The position numbers and the translations under genes are program-made. Shown piece by piece: positions 1 to 5,644 of a stretch of 6,686 nt of DNA (its first letter is position 1; each line of letters opens with the position of its first letter). The notes under the pieces were generated by a model that ran no database searches, was not told the DNA's origin, and was given only the letters and a program-made list of their open reading frames with translations. Origin of the DNA: Pseudomonadota bacterium (GTDB taxonomy: Bacteria > Pseudomonadota > Alphaproteobacteria > Acetobacterales > Acetobacteraceae). The stretch is taken from assembly GCA_021808055.1 (NCBI GenBank), contig JAKBCH010000088.1:1-6686 (forward strand), in the 5' to 3' direction.

Positions 1-231
1 CAGAAACAGCCGCACCAGCAGCACCGCGAGGAAGCCTTTCAGGCCATCCAGCGCCAGCGTGGCCGCCGCGAGCTTTTTATTGCCGGTGCGCAGCACATTG
101 GTGGCGCCGATATTGCCGGAGCCAATGGCGCGGATATCCCCAAGCCCGGCGAGGCGGGTGAGCAGTAGCCCATAAGGCACGCTGCCCATGAGGTAGCCGA
201 AAACGGCAATGGCGAGGTAAAGTCCGGTCAA
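1..231 (-). CDS. plsY: PlsY, acyl-phosphate:glycerol-3-phosphate acyltransferase (C-terminal part outside window)
   Basis: Integral inner-membrane enzyme that transfers an acyl group from acyl-phosphate to glycerol-3-phosphate, the first step of phospholipid synthesis. The 77 visible residues start with a hydrophobic helix ([13 protein letters not shown]), then the family signature [14 protein letters not shown] followed by [20 protein letters not shown] (residues about 32-51), which holds the conserved glycine/asparagine-rich acceptor-binding loop, and then [15 protein letters not shown] before a second membrane segment. I place the start at TTG 231: it overlaps the pyrC stop as TTGA and lies 8 nt behind a GGAGG. 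The next in-frame ATG would remove most of the first membrane helix. It is the third gene of the pyrB-pyrC-plsY operon. Full-length members are about 200 residues, so roughly two thirds lies beyond the left edge. Confidence 0.93.
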   Translation of the reverse strand, partial: MTGLYLAIAVFGYLMGSVPYGLLLTRLAGLGDIRAIGSGNIGATNVLRTGNKKLAAATLALDGLKGFLAVLLVRLFL

Positions 232-1499
232 CCGAACACCCTCCGCCCGGCTTTCCAGGTACCAAGCACCACGCCTTCTAAAGCGCGGCCATCAAAAGGC
301 GTGTTCTGCGCTTTGCCAGGCAGCTTGCCGGCCTGCACCTGCCAGGATTTTTCGGGGTCGAAAAGGCAGAGATCAGCCGGCGCGCCCTTGGCGAGACGGC
401 CGGCATCGATGCCGAGCCAGCTAGCGGGTTTGGCGGTGAGCAAAGCAAGCGCCTGGGGCAGGGTAAGGTCGCCCGCCTGCACGCGCGCCAGGGTGACGCT
501 GAGCAGCGTGGCCAGACCGCAGCCGCCGGGTTCGGCCTCGGCGAAGGGCTGACGCTTATCATCGGGGTCGCGGGGTTGGTGGTCCGAGGCAATGGCGTCG
601 ATGGTGCCGTCCTTCAGCGCGGCAATAACGGCCAGCCGGTCTTCTTCCAAACGCAAAGGCGGGGAAAGCTTGGCGTAGGTACGGTAATCGCCAATCGCGG
701 TTTCGTTCAGATCGAAATAAGGGGGTGCCGTGTCACAGGTAATTCTGAGCCCTTTTTCCTTGGCGCGACGGATGAGATCCAGCGCCTCGGCGGTGGTGAC
801 ATGGGCGAAATGCAGCGCGCCGCCAGTGAGCTCGACAAGGCGAACATCGCGGGCAACGCTGATAGCCTCGGCGGCGGCGGGGATTTGCGGCAGGCCCATC
901 CATGTGGCGCGAGGGCCGGCGGTGGCAGCCCCGCCACGGGCCAGCTCTAAGTCCTCCGGGTGCTGAATAATGCGGGCACCGAACCCGGACGCGTAAGATA
1001 GCGCCAGGCGCATGAGGCGAGAGGAGGCAATGGGCTTGCCGCCATCGGTAAAGGCTGCGGCCCCGGCGGCTTGCAGCAGGCCATATTCGGCCAGCTCCTT
1101 GCCCTCCAGCCCGCGCGTGGCGGCGGCGTAGGGCAGCAGGGAGACACTGCCGGTTTCTTCGCCGCGCGCGCGCAGGAACCGCACCAGCGCTGGATCGTCA
1201 ATCACCGGATTGGTTTCCGGCAGCACGGCGATGGTGGTGATGCCGCCAGCCGCCGCGGCATCCGCCGCACTGGCGATGGTTTCGCGGTACTCAAAACCCG
1301 GCTCGCCGATGGCGGCGCGCATATCGACAAGGCCAGGGCAGAGCACGGCCCCTTCTACCTCAATGATCTCAGCGCCTTGGGGCGTACCCAAAGAGGGGCC
1401 AAAATCGGCGATCTTGCCGTCTCGTACAAGTAACTCACCTTCATGCAGGATCTGCGCAGATTGGTCCAAATATCTGATTTTACGAAATAAGGTAATCAA
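228..1499 (-). CDS. pyrC: PyrC-like (PyrC') dihydroorotase homologue, probably non-catalytic
   Basis: A 423-residue amidohydrolase-fold protein of the type I dihydroorotase family, next to pyrB as usual in alphaproteobacteria. Active family members have HxHxR after PGLVD. Here the segment at residues 56-68 reads [13 protein letters not shown], so both metal-binding histidines (positions 61 and 63) are Arg and Ala and the substrate-binding Arg (65) is Gly. The usual PNTNP loop is PETNP (94-98). Other landmarks remain: FTDGG (D152), QHPED (H180), HFAHVTT (H230/H233), LSPPLR (278-283) and SDHQP (D306/H307). By analogy with Pseudomonas PyrC', which is inactive but needed to assemble the PyrB dodecamer, I infer a structural role. 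A catalytic dihydroorotase would then be encoded elsewhere. The start is TTG, 6 nt after GGAG and overlapping the pyrB stop (TTGA). Databases will usually call it dihydroorotase. Confidence 0.92.
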   Translation of the reverse strand: MITLFRKIRYLDQSAQILHEGELLVRDGKIADFGPSLGTPQGAEIIEVEGAVLCPGLVDMRAAIGEPGFEYRETIASAADAAAAGGITTIAVLPETNPVIDDPALVRFLRARGEETGSVSLLPYAAATRGLEGKELAEYGLLQAAGAAAFTDGGKPIASSRLMRLALSYASGFGARIIQHPEDLELARGGAATAGPRATWMGLPQIPAAAEAISVARDVRLVELTGGALHFAHVTTAEALDLIRRAKEKGLRITCDTAPPYFDLNETAIGDYRTYAKLSPPLRLEEDRLAVIAALKDGTIDAIASDHQPRDPDDKRQPFAEAEPGGCGLATLLSVTLARVQAGDLTLPQALALLTAKPASWLGIDAGRLAKGAPADLCLFDPEKSWQVQAGKLPGKAQNTPFDGRALEGVVLGTWKAGRRVFG

Positions 1500-2419
1500 G
1501 TGTTGCTCCGCGCGCAGGTATCCAGCACCGCCATGCGGACGGCCACACCCATTTCAACTTGCTCCTTGATCAGTGAACGGGCGGCATCGTCTGCCACCTC
1601 GCTGTCGATCTCGACACCTCGGTTCATCGGGCCCGGATGCATCACCAGCGCGTCCGGCTTGGCAAAGGCCAGCTTCTTTCGGTCAAGCCCATAATAGGTG
1701 AAGAATTCGCGGGAGGAGGGCACTAGCCCAGCGGACATGCGCTCCTTCTGCAGGCGCAGCATCATTACGAGGTCAGCACCTTTCAGCCCTTCCTCCATGT
1801 CATGAAAAATCTCCACGCCGTTCACGCCGATGGAGCCGGGCACCAGGGTAGGGGGGCCAACAAGACGGACGAAATTGCCCATCATCGTCAGCAGCAGGAT
1901 ATTGGAGCGGGCGACGCGGGAATGGGCGATATCCCCGCAAATAGCCACGGTGAGGCCGGAGATGCGGCCCTTGTGGCGGCGGATGGTGAGCGCGTCCAGC
2001 AGCGCCTGGGTGGGGTGCTCATGCGTGCCATCGCCTGCATTGATGACCGAGGCGCCGACTTTCTGCGCCAGCAGAGCCGGCGCGCCGGAGCTTTTATGGC
2101 GTACCACCAGCAAATCGCAATTCATCGCATTTAAAGTAGCGGCGGTGTCCAGCAGGGTTTCGCCCTTGGTAACGGAGGAGGTGGATACCGACATGTTAAC
2201 CACATCGGCGCCCAAACGCCGCCCGGCGAGCTCAAAGCTTGTGCGGGTGCGGGTTGAGTCCTCAAAAAAGAGGTTGATTAGCGTGCGACCACGCAAACTG
2301 TCGCGCTGGGTTTTGCCGGAGCGGTTCAAAAGCGCGTAGCTTTCTGCCAGATCCAGCAGGTTGGTTGCAGAGACCGGGTTCAGCCCGTCGATCCCGAGCA
2401 AATGTTTTAATGACGCCAT
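1496..2419 (-). CDS. pyrB: Aspartate carbamoyltransferase catalytic chain PyrB
   Basis: Cytosolic enzyme joining carbamoyl phosphate and L-aspartate to give N-carbamoyl-aspartate, the committed step of pyrimidine synthesis. The 307 residues match the usual length. The carbamoyl-phosphate motif STRTRTS is at 55-61, followed by [11 protein letters not shown] with the mobile-loop lysine (K85), HPTQALLD at 135-142, the domain-linking [12 protein letters not shown] at 260-271, and the C-terminal [15 protein letters not shown]. The frame stays open 60 codons further upstream, to 2599, but that stretch looks non-coding and overlaps the divergent GFA gene. ATG 2419, with AAGG 9 nt before it, begins exactly where the family begins ([13 protein letters not shown]). 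It heads the pyrB-pyrC'-plsY operon. It lacks the N-terminal extension seen in Pseudomonas PyrB. No pyrI-type regulatory chain is visible here. Confidence 0.96.
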   Translation of the reverse strand: MASLKHLLGIDGLNPVSATNLLDLAESYALLNRSGKTQRDSLRGRTLINLFFEDSTRTRTSFELAGRRLGADVVNMSVSTSSVTKGETLLDTAATLNAMNCDLLVVRHKSSGAPALLAQKVGASVINAGDGTHEHPTQALLDALTIRRHKGRISGLTVAICGDIAHSRVARSNILLLTMMGNFVRLVGPPTLVPGSIGVNGVEIFHDMEEGLKGADLVMMLRLQKERMSAGLVPSSREFFTYYGLDRKKLAFAKPDALVMHPGPMNRGVEIDSEVADDAARSLIKEQVEMGVAVRMAVLDTCARSNT

Positions 2420-2544
2420 GGCGAGCTGCCTTAGACCATAATCCGACGCGCCGGGGAATGATGTTATTGATTTTTTACCAAAATTCCTGAACAATCGATC
2501 GCAAGCACGGGGAATATTTTGTTTTTTCTCCTGCAAGGGAGTTG
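2420..2544. promoter_or_regulatory. Divergent intergenic region between pyrB and the GFA gene
   Basis: This 125-bp gap must hold the start signals for both divergent genes, and its central part (2461-2530) is AT-rich. On the plus strand, TTGATT (2467-2472) with AACAAT (2490-2495) at 17 bp is a possible but weak promoter for the GFA gene. On the minus strand I see no convincing -35/-10 pair for pyrB. There is no clear leader peptide, attenuator or PyrR-type structure. Confidence 0.35.
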
Positions 2545-2949
2545 ATGAGCAAGCTGCGCTTTGGTGGATGCCTGTGTGGAGCGGTAAGGTATCAAACAAC
2601 CGGAGAGGCGCTGCGCGTTGTCAATTGTCATTGCAGCATGTGCCGAAAGCATAGTGGTGCAGCATACCTGACCTATGTTGCTTACGCAACCGATAGAGTG
2701 ACAGTGCTGCAAGGCAACATCGTTAAATATATATCCTCTGTGGACGCCCAGCGTAGCCATTGTCACGTATGTGGCAGCCCATTGGAATTTAAATTTGTCC
2801 ATGAGCCCGATCTTATATGGCTAACGCTAGGGAGCTTCGACGAGCCAGGCTGCTTTGTCCCTGCCGAAAATTGGTATGTAGCTGACAAAATCGATTGGAT
2901 TGATTTGAATGAAGCTCAGGATCAATGGCCTGGGGCACCGGGGGCATAA
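2545..2949 (+). CDS. GFA-family zinc protein (glutathione-dependent formaldehyde-activating enzyme/CENP-V-like fold)
   Basis: A 134-residue single-domain protein with the full cysteine pattern of the GFA family. [10 protein letters not shown] carries C9 and C11, [15 protein letters not shown] carries C28, C30 and C33, and HCHVCGSPL carries C73 and C76. In the Paracoccus Gfa structure the outer four cysteines hold a structural zinc and the middle three a catalytic zinc, and all seven are kept here. The family name is historical: most members have no proven formaldehyde or glutathione activity, so the substrate is unknown. The preferred start is ATG 2545, with AAGG of AAGGGAG 6 nt upstream; a TTG directly before it is possible but sits right on the ribosome site. 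The gene is divergent from pyrB and its base composition is less GC-rich than the housekeeping genes. It lies outside the mobile element, whose boundary is 53 bp downstream. Confidence 0.9.
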   Translation: MSKLRFGGCLCGAVRYQTTGEALRVVNCHCSMCRKHSGAAYLTYVAYATDRVTVLQGNIVKYISSVDAQRSHCHVCGSPLEFKFVHEPDLIWLTLGSFDEPGCFVPAENWYVADKIDWIDLNEAQDQWPGAPGA

Positions 2950-2994
2950 ACGTTATCTCGCGTATACATAAATCGCAGAATCTATATTATGGAA

Positions 2995-3002
2995 AGTAAG
3001 AG
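2995..3002 (+). repeat. Left 8-bp target-site duplication of the IS1595-family element
   Basis: AGTAAGAG lies directly outside the left terminal inverted repeat and is identical to 5600-5607 directly outside the right one. Eight bp is the usual duplication length of the IS1595 family. A ninth base (G) also matches, but it is counted as the first base of the left inverted repeat so that both ends begin with GG. Confidence 0.9.
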
Positions 3003-3026
3003 GGCCATATAATACTTCGCATACCC
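3003..3026 (+). repeat. Left terminal inverted repeat (IRL)
   Basis: It begins GGCCATATAATACTT and ends CGCATACCC. Against the right end it matches at 20 of 24 positions; the differences are at 4, 9, 16 and 17. It contains a perfect TATAAT (3008-3013) reading inward. Where the right repeat has TTGACA, this one has TTCGCA, so only the right end carries a -35-like box. Confidence 0.9.
3008..3013 (+). promoter_or_regulatory. Perfect -10 hexamer inside the left inverted repeat, reading inward
   Basis: TATAAT sits 122 bp before the preferred DUF3800 start. The -35 position at 17-bp spacing falls in flanking host DNA (2985-2990, TATTAT), which is a poor match to TTGACA. A working promoter would therefore depend on what DNA lies next to the insertion. 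This is a sequence match only. Confidence 0.3.
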
Positions 3027-3129
3027 ACCACGAAATGTGGTACGAGGATCTAGGTCGATGAGCGCGCGTGGCTATATTTATGAACTCTGTGTTGCGCTCC
3101 GCCATAAGTGGCAACCGCAGGAGAAATTC

Positions 3130-3966
3130 GTGATTTTCACGGCTTACATGGATGAAGCGGATACGCATTCCAAAAATCCAACTATCATTATGAGCGCCTA
3201 CTTAGGGCACGCCTACCAATGGCGAAGATTTGAATTGAAATTGGCGCGCGTCCAAAAAGAATTCGGTTTTAAGGTGTTTCACGCCAAAGACTTCAAGGCG
3301 CGCTCGCAGGAATTTAGCGGATGGTCAGATCAAAAGTGCGCGGCTTTAATTAGCGAACTAAGCAGACTCGTCGAAGAAAATTTGACTGAAGGCTTAGCCG
3401 TTCATTTAGAGCACGCAAGGTACCTGAGTGAATATAAGTCACCTCCCGTCCCCAAGAAAATGCGCCTCGATAGTCACTACGGGGTCTGTTTTCGGATGTG
3501 TCTCGCGCGCATTATTCACATTTTGGAACAACGCGGGAGCAAAGACAAACTCAACGTAGTAATTGAACGCGGCCATAAAAATGTGGGCGACTGCGAAAGA
3601 ATATTTAATGACTTCAAAACGATGTGGCGCCAATCCGGCATAGATATGTTTGGCGCCTTTACAATAGAAAGAAAAGACACAGCTCCTCCGTTGATGGTCG
3701 CGGATATGTTGGCGGCAGCCTATTCAATGATGCGCGAGCGGCAAATGCTGGGCGATACAAAGATGGCAGATCTAATTCTTACTAACCCAAAAAAGGGAGC
3801 TTTAGCCTTTATTGAACTGGCTCCTACCGCTTTGGTCAGCCTGAAGGAGGGTTACGAGGCAGCTCGTCGTTATCGAGCGGCTTATTGGCATTCGCAACGC
3901 GCGAAAACGCTCCCTCAAACCCCTTTTCCGTCTCATCCGCTTCCACCTCACGAGCAGCTTCAATGA
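3130..3966 (+). CDS. DUF3800 domain protein, element cargo
   Basis: A 278-residue protein with the layout of the DUF3800 family, thought to have an RNase H-like fold; its biochemical role is unknown. The N-terminal strand TAYMDEADTH gives acidic D8/E9, normally followed by A/S-G; here the Gly is Asp. It is followed by VFHAKDF (49-55), VVIERGHKN (143-151, E146) and the C-terminal PPLMVADMLAAA (187-198, D192), matching the family's usual PLQxADLxA helix. I prefer GTG 3130: AGGAG lies 6 nt upstream and the domain begins immediately after it. ATG 3058 (302 residues, GAGGA 9 nt upstream) and GTG 3037 (309) are longer in-frame alternatives, but add an N-terminus that does not look like the family. 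The gene is convergent with the rest of the element, and its last 131 bp overlap the 59-residue gene on the other strand. Confidence 0.85.
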   Translation: MIFTAYMDEADTHSKNPTIIMSAYLGHAYQWRRFELKLARVQKEFGFKVFHAKDFKARSQEFSGWSDQKCAALISELSRLVEENLTEGLAVHLEHARYLSEYKSPPVPKKMRLDSHYGVCFRMCLARIIHILEQRGSKDKLNVVIERGHKNVGDCERIFNDFKTMWRQSGIDMFGAFTIERKDTAPPLMVADMLAAAYSMMRERQMLGDTKMADLILTNPKKGALAFIELAPTALVSLKEGYEAARRYRAAYWHSQRAKTLPQTPFPSHPLPPHEQLQ

Positions 3967-4015
3967 ACCGCTCGCGTTGGGGCTTTTCTTCTGGCTTTGG
4001 TTTTTTAGCTGGCAT
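3836..4015 (-). CDS. Small 59-residue acidic/charged protein, element cargo
   Basis: It starts MPAKKPKPEEKPQRERFIEA and continues with a predicted helix ending about AFSRVANANK, then a proline-rich tail (LPRNPPSG). A short basic lysine/proline head followed by an RFIEAAR...ADE...FEGAF pattern resembles small conserved hypothetical proteins I have seen beside transposase and phage genes, but I cannot name a family. ATG 4015 lies 11 bp inside the end of the zinc-ribbon gene, with AAGG of AGAAGG 8 nt before it, fitting coupled translation as the last gene of the transposase operon. It is easily missed because it falls under a 60-residue cutoff. Its last 131 bp are antisense to the 3' end of the DUF3800 gene. 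Function unknown. Confidence 0.66.
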   Translation of the reverse strand: MPAKKPKPEEKPQRERFIEAAREVEADETEKGFEGAFSRVANANKPLDNDELPRNPPSG

Positions 4016-4520
4016 TGGCAGGGCCTTCTTCTGGCGTAGTTGGGTTTATTAGATAATGAACGCGAATCTCCGCTTTGCATTCAAAGCATTTGTAAATCCT
4101 GCTTCTCGAATCAATGCCAGATGTGCTGGCTGGTCCATTGTCTTGCAAAATAGATTTCTTTCTATTGCCGTAGCAGGCTGCACATATCCAATGCGGTGGT
4201 TCGGTGGGTTGGGCGTCATTTTTCACAGCATAGCAAAAAGCACCAACATCAACCTGCTTGAGTTTATAGCGCTGCTTTTCACTTTCCCATGTTTCAAAAT
4301 CAGCAACTTGTTTTTCGAGATTGCTTACGCGCTCAATCAACGCCGTGCGCTCCTCATTAACCGCAAAAATCGCGCCTTGGGCATCCATGATTTTCGATTG
4401 CAGTTCGAGCCGCTTCTCTTGAAAGGTCGCAGTACCGCGCAATCCTACCATCGCCTCAAGAATATCCTTGCTAGCCTTGAGAGAGACAAGGATTCCTGAA
4501 ATTGCTGGAATATCAACCAT
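4005..4520 (-). CDS. Coiled-coil plus zinc-ribbon protein of unknown function, element cargo
   Basis: A 171-residue protein. Residues 1-28 form a short hydrophobic helix pair (IPAISGILVSLKASKDILEA). Residues about 31-90 are a charged heptad-rich coiled coil (EKRLELQSKI...ERVSNLEKQVADFE). The C-terminal part holds a four-cysteine zinc ribbon: WICAACYG (C113, C116) and YKCFECKA (C145, C148). The layout (small helix, coiled coil, zinc ribbon) recurs in unannotated phage- and transposon-linked proteins, suggesting oligomerisation plus nucleic-acid or protein binding, but no function is established. ATG 4520 follows GGGAAG by 6 nt and directly abuts the stop of the preceding 30-codon frame (TAAATG). 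It lies 76 bp downstream of the transposase on the same strand and is presumably co-transcribed. The overlapping plus-strand frame at 4056-4499 is its shadow. Confidence 0.85.
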   Translation of the reverse strand: MVDIPAISGILVSLKASKDILEAMVGLRGTATFQEKRLELQSKIMDAQGAIFAVNEERTALIERVSNLEKQVADFETWESEKQRYKLKQVDVGAFCYAVKNDAQPTEPPHWICAACYGNRKKSILQDNGPASTSGIDSRSRIYKCFECKAEIRVHYLINPTTPEEGPANAS

Positions 4521-4613
4521 TTATTTCTTCCCAAACGGCAGCAAAAGCTGCCAAGAATCATCAATGATGGCGTCCTGTAATTTCAAAACACGCCGCTTAC
4601 GCCCGCGTTTCAT
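4521..4613 (-). CDS. Possible 30-residue basic peptide between transposase and zinc-ribbon gene
   Basis: The frame begins MKRGRKRRVLKLQDAI and ends DDSWQLLLPFGKK. ATG 4613 overlaps the transposase end by 17 nt in the +1 frame, and the stop TAA is immediately followed by the ATG of the zinc-ribbon gene. The sequence looks protein-like: a basic head, an amphipathic segment and a hydrophobic WQLLLPF motif. The perfect spacing closes an otherwise empty 76-bp gap in a compact operon. I see no Shine-Dalgarno, so translation would rely on coupling to the transposase. The in-frame stretch opens only 8 codons before the ATG. It may instead be a chance frame covering an intercistronic hairpin. No family is recognised. 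Confidence 0.42.
   Translation of the reverse strand: MKRGRKRRVLKLQDAIIDDSWQLLLPFGKK
4537..4552 (-). other. Perfect 6-bp-stem hairpin just upstream of the zinc-ribbon gene
   Basis: GGCAGC and GCTGCC are separated by a 4-nt loop. In the minus-strand transcript the hairpin ends 16 nt before the ATG at 4520, just upstream of its GGGAAG. No U-run follows on either strand, so it is not a typical terminator. It may tune translation or stability between the transposase and cargo cistrons, or it may only be coding sequence of the 30-residue frame. Confidence 0.35.
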
Positions 4614-5538
4614 GGCGATCAGTCGTTCGATAGGTCAGGCGCTTGCCAACCACACCCAAGAGAGCCTTCTCGGCACGCATGGTATCGTCATAGCCCATCT
4701 TGGCGCGGTTGTTCATGCGGAAGTCGAACTCGGCCAGATAGCGTTGCAAATGCCGTTCGTCGATATGCTGGTAAGTGCCAACAAGACCACGCTTGAACAG
4801 GCTGAAATACCCCTCAGCGGTGTTGGTATGTACTCGGCCATTGTTGCTGTCGCGGGCAAACTGCTTGCTGTGGTTCACGGCCTCATGCTGGCCGAGCGGC
4901 ATGATGAACTTGTAAACCTGGGCACTATCGGTATGCAGGATAGAGCCGGGCGCGAGATGCTGACGCACGGCAGCGCGAACTTGTCCCATACCGCGCTCGT
5001 CAATGACTTTGGAGCGAACGGAACCGCCGCGCTCAATCAGCGCCAAGAACCGCATGTTCTGGCTGCGCTGGGTGCGGTTCGCGGCCCAAGTCTTACGGGA
5101 AGGAGTGATCTCGGTTTCGTCAGCTTCCACAATGACGCCAGAACCGCCCATAGGACTAACGCTGCCGGGGTTCATGGCTTCGCGGATGCGGTGAGACATA
5201 AACCACGCGGTCTTGAGAGTAACGCCAAGAACGCGATGCAACTGATTGGAACTAATGCCTTTTTTGCTGGCCGCGATCAAATGGATGGCTTGCAGCCAGA
5301 GATGCAGTTCAACATGGCTGCTTTCAAAGATGGTGCCCATTTTCACAGTGAACGGCTTGCGGCAGGCATAGCATTTGTAAAGGCCAACACGGGTCGATTT
5401 GCCGCCCATCTTGCCGATGCGTTCATTGCCCTTGCAGTGATAGCAAACCGGGCCATGCGGCCACAAACGCGCTTCCACATAAGCGTAAGCGGCTTCTTCA
5501 TCATGGAAATGCGGGGCGCTCAAAACAGACTTGGCCAT
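4597..5538 (-). CDS. IS1595-family (ISXO2-like) transposase
   Basis: A 313-residue DDE-type transposase that cuts and joins the element's ends, expected to make 8-bp target duplications as seen here. Its N-terminal zinc ribbon is CYHC (C32, C35) with YKCYAC (C56, C59) and FTVKMGTIFESS. Next comes a helical DNA-binding part with WLQAIHLIAASKKGIS and LGVTLKTAWFMSHRIR. The RNase H-like core has VEADETE (D140/E141), LHTDSAQVY (D204), HTNTAEGYFSLFKRGLVGTY (N239, E242), RYLAEFDFRMNNR and a typical GKRLTYR end. The family length and all expected motifs are intact, with no frameshift. ATG 5538 lies 6 nt after AGGAG. Start codon and ribosome site lie within a hairpin that probably limits expression. 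Transcription runs away from the right inverted repeat, in the same direction as the neighbouring tatD-MBL genes. Confidence 0.96.
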   Translation of the reverse strand: MAKSVLSAPHFHDEEAAYAYVEARLWPHGPVCYHCKGNERIGKMGGKSTRVGLYKCYACRKPFTVKMGTIFESSHVELHLWLQAIHLIAASKKGISSNQLHRVLGVTLKTAWFMSHRIREAMNPGSVSPMGGSGVIVEADETEITPSRKTWAANRTQRSQNMRFLALIERGGSVRSKVIDERGMGQVRAAVRQHLAPGSILHTDSAQVYKFIMPLGQHEAVNHSKQFARDSNNGRVHTNTAEGYFSLFKRGLVGTYQHIDERHLQRYLAEFDFRMNNRAKMGYDDTMRAEKALLGVVGKRLTYRTTDRHETRA

Positions 5539-5557
5539 GGCTTGCTCCTATGGCCAA
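5531..5557 (-). promoter_or_regulatory. Hairpin sequestering the transposase start codon
   Basis: TTGGCCA (5557-5551 on the minus strand) pairs perfectly with TGGCCAA (5537-5531) across a 13-nt loop. The loop holds the AGGAG ribosome site and the A of the start codon, while the UG of AUG is in the stem. The 5' arm lies at or just upstream of the predicted native transcription start, so only transcripts entering from outside should contain the full stem. Confidence 0.5.
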
Positions 5558-5586
5558 AACCTATATCTGGAGGTTGGGTATGTCAA
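5558..5586 (-). promoter_or_regulatory. Likely transposase promoter with -35 box inside the right inverted repeat
   Basis: A consensus TTGACA lies at 5586-5581, within the right inverted repeat. Downstream, TAGGTT (5563-5558) is at 17-bp spacing and TATAGG (5565-5560) at 15 bp; neither -10 is strong. Initiation would fall near 5550-5553, giving a leader of only about 13-15 nt before the ATG at 5538. Confidence 0.5.
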
Positions 5587-5599
5587 GTATAATATCGCC
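5576..5599 (-). repeat. Right terminal inverted repeat (IRR)
   Basis: Read inward on the minus strand it begins GGCGATATTATACTT and ends GACATACCC, matching the left end at 20 of 24 positions. It carries a TTGACA that serves as the -35 of the transposase promoter. On the outward strand it has a perfect TATAAT (5588-5593) without a good -35. Confidence 0.9.
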
Positions 5600-5607
5600 A
5601 GTAAGAG
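5600..5607 (+). repeat. Right 8-bp target-site duplication of the IS1595-family element
   Basis: AGTAAGAG is identical to 2995-3002. Joining the flanks through one copy restores a short AT-rich spacer between the 3' ends of the GFA gene and the MBL gene. Confidence 0.9.
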
Positions 5608-5644
5608 GCCGGCTTGTGAAATGCAGAATATAAAAGAGCGCGGT

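Larger units (their letters stand above)
3003..5599 (-). mobile_element. Complete IS1595-family insertion sequence with cargo genes (2597 bp)
   Basis: The element is bounded by 24-bp imperfect inverted repeats starting with GG and by a perfect 8-bp target duplication. It encodes an intact IS1595-type (ISXO2-like) transposase on the minus strand. Simple members of the family are about 0.7-1.2 kb; this one is more than twice that because it also holds a DUF3800 gene, a coiled-coil/zinc-ribbon gene, a 59-residue gene and perhaps a 30-residue one. From memory, passenger-carrying members are known in this family (ISNha5-type group), but I cannot confirm the subgroup. Intact ends and duplication and an undamaged transposase indicate a fairly recent insertion. 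GC content is visibly lower than in pyrBC and the MBL/tatD genes. Strand is given as that of the transposase. Confidence 0.93.

Noticed and set aside
2420..2599. 60-codon upstream extension of pyrB
   Set aside because: Family homology starts at ATG 2419, which has its own AAGG; the extension overlaps the GFA gene and contains no PyrB-like sequence.
2953..3168. Minus-strand 71-codon frame across the left end of the element
   Set aside because: It spans the insertion junction and terminal repeat, so it is a product of the insertion with no protein-like character.
3967..4010. Terminator for DUF3800 at the T-run 4001-4006
   Set aside because: No stable GC-rich stem precedes the T-run, and it lies within the 59-residue gene on the other strand.
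4056..4499. Plus-strand open frame opposite the zinc-ribbon gene
   Set aside because: The minus frame has a ribosome site, a coiled coil and paired CxxC motifs; the plus frame has no ribosome site or domain and reads as its complement.
4468..5592. Long plus-strand open frame (374 codons) opposite the transposase
   Set aside because: It is antisense to a transposase with all family motifs, and its translation shows no recognisable domain.
2545..5607. GFA gene as part of the mobile element
   Set aside because: The inverted repeat and target duplication place the left boundary at 3003, downstream of the GFA stop.
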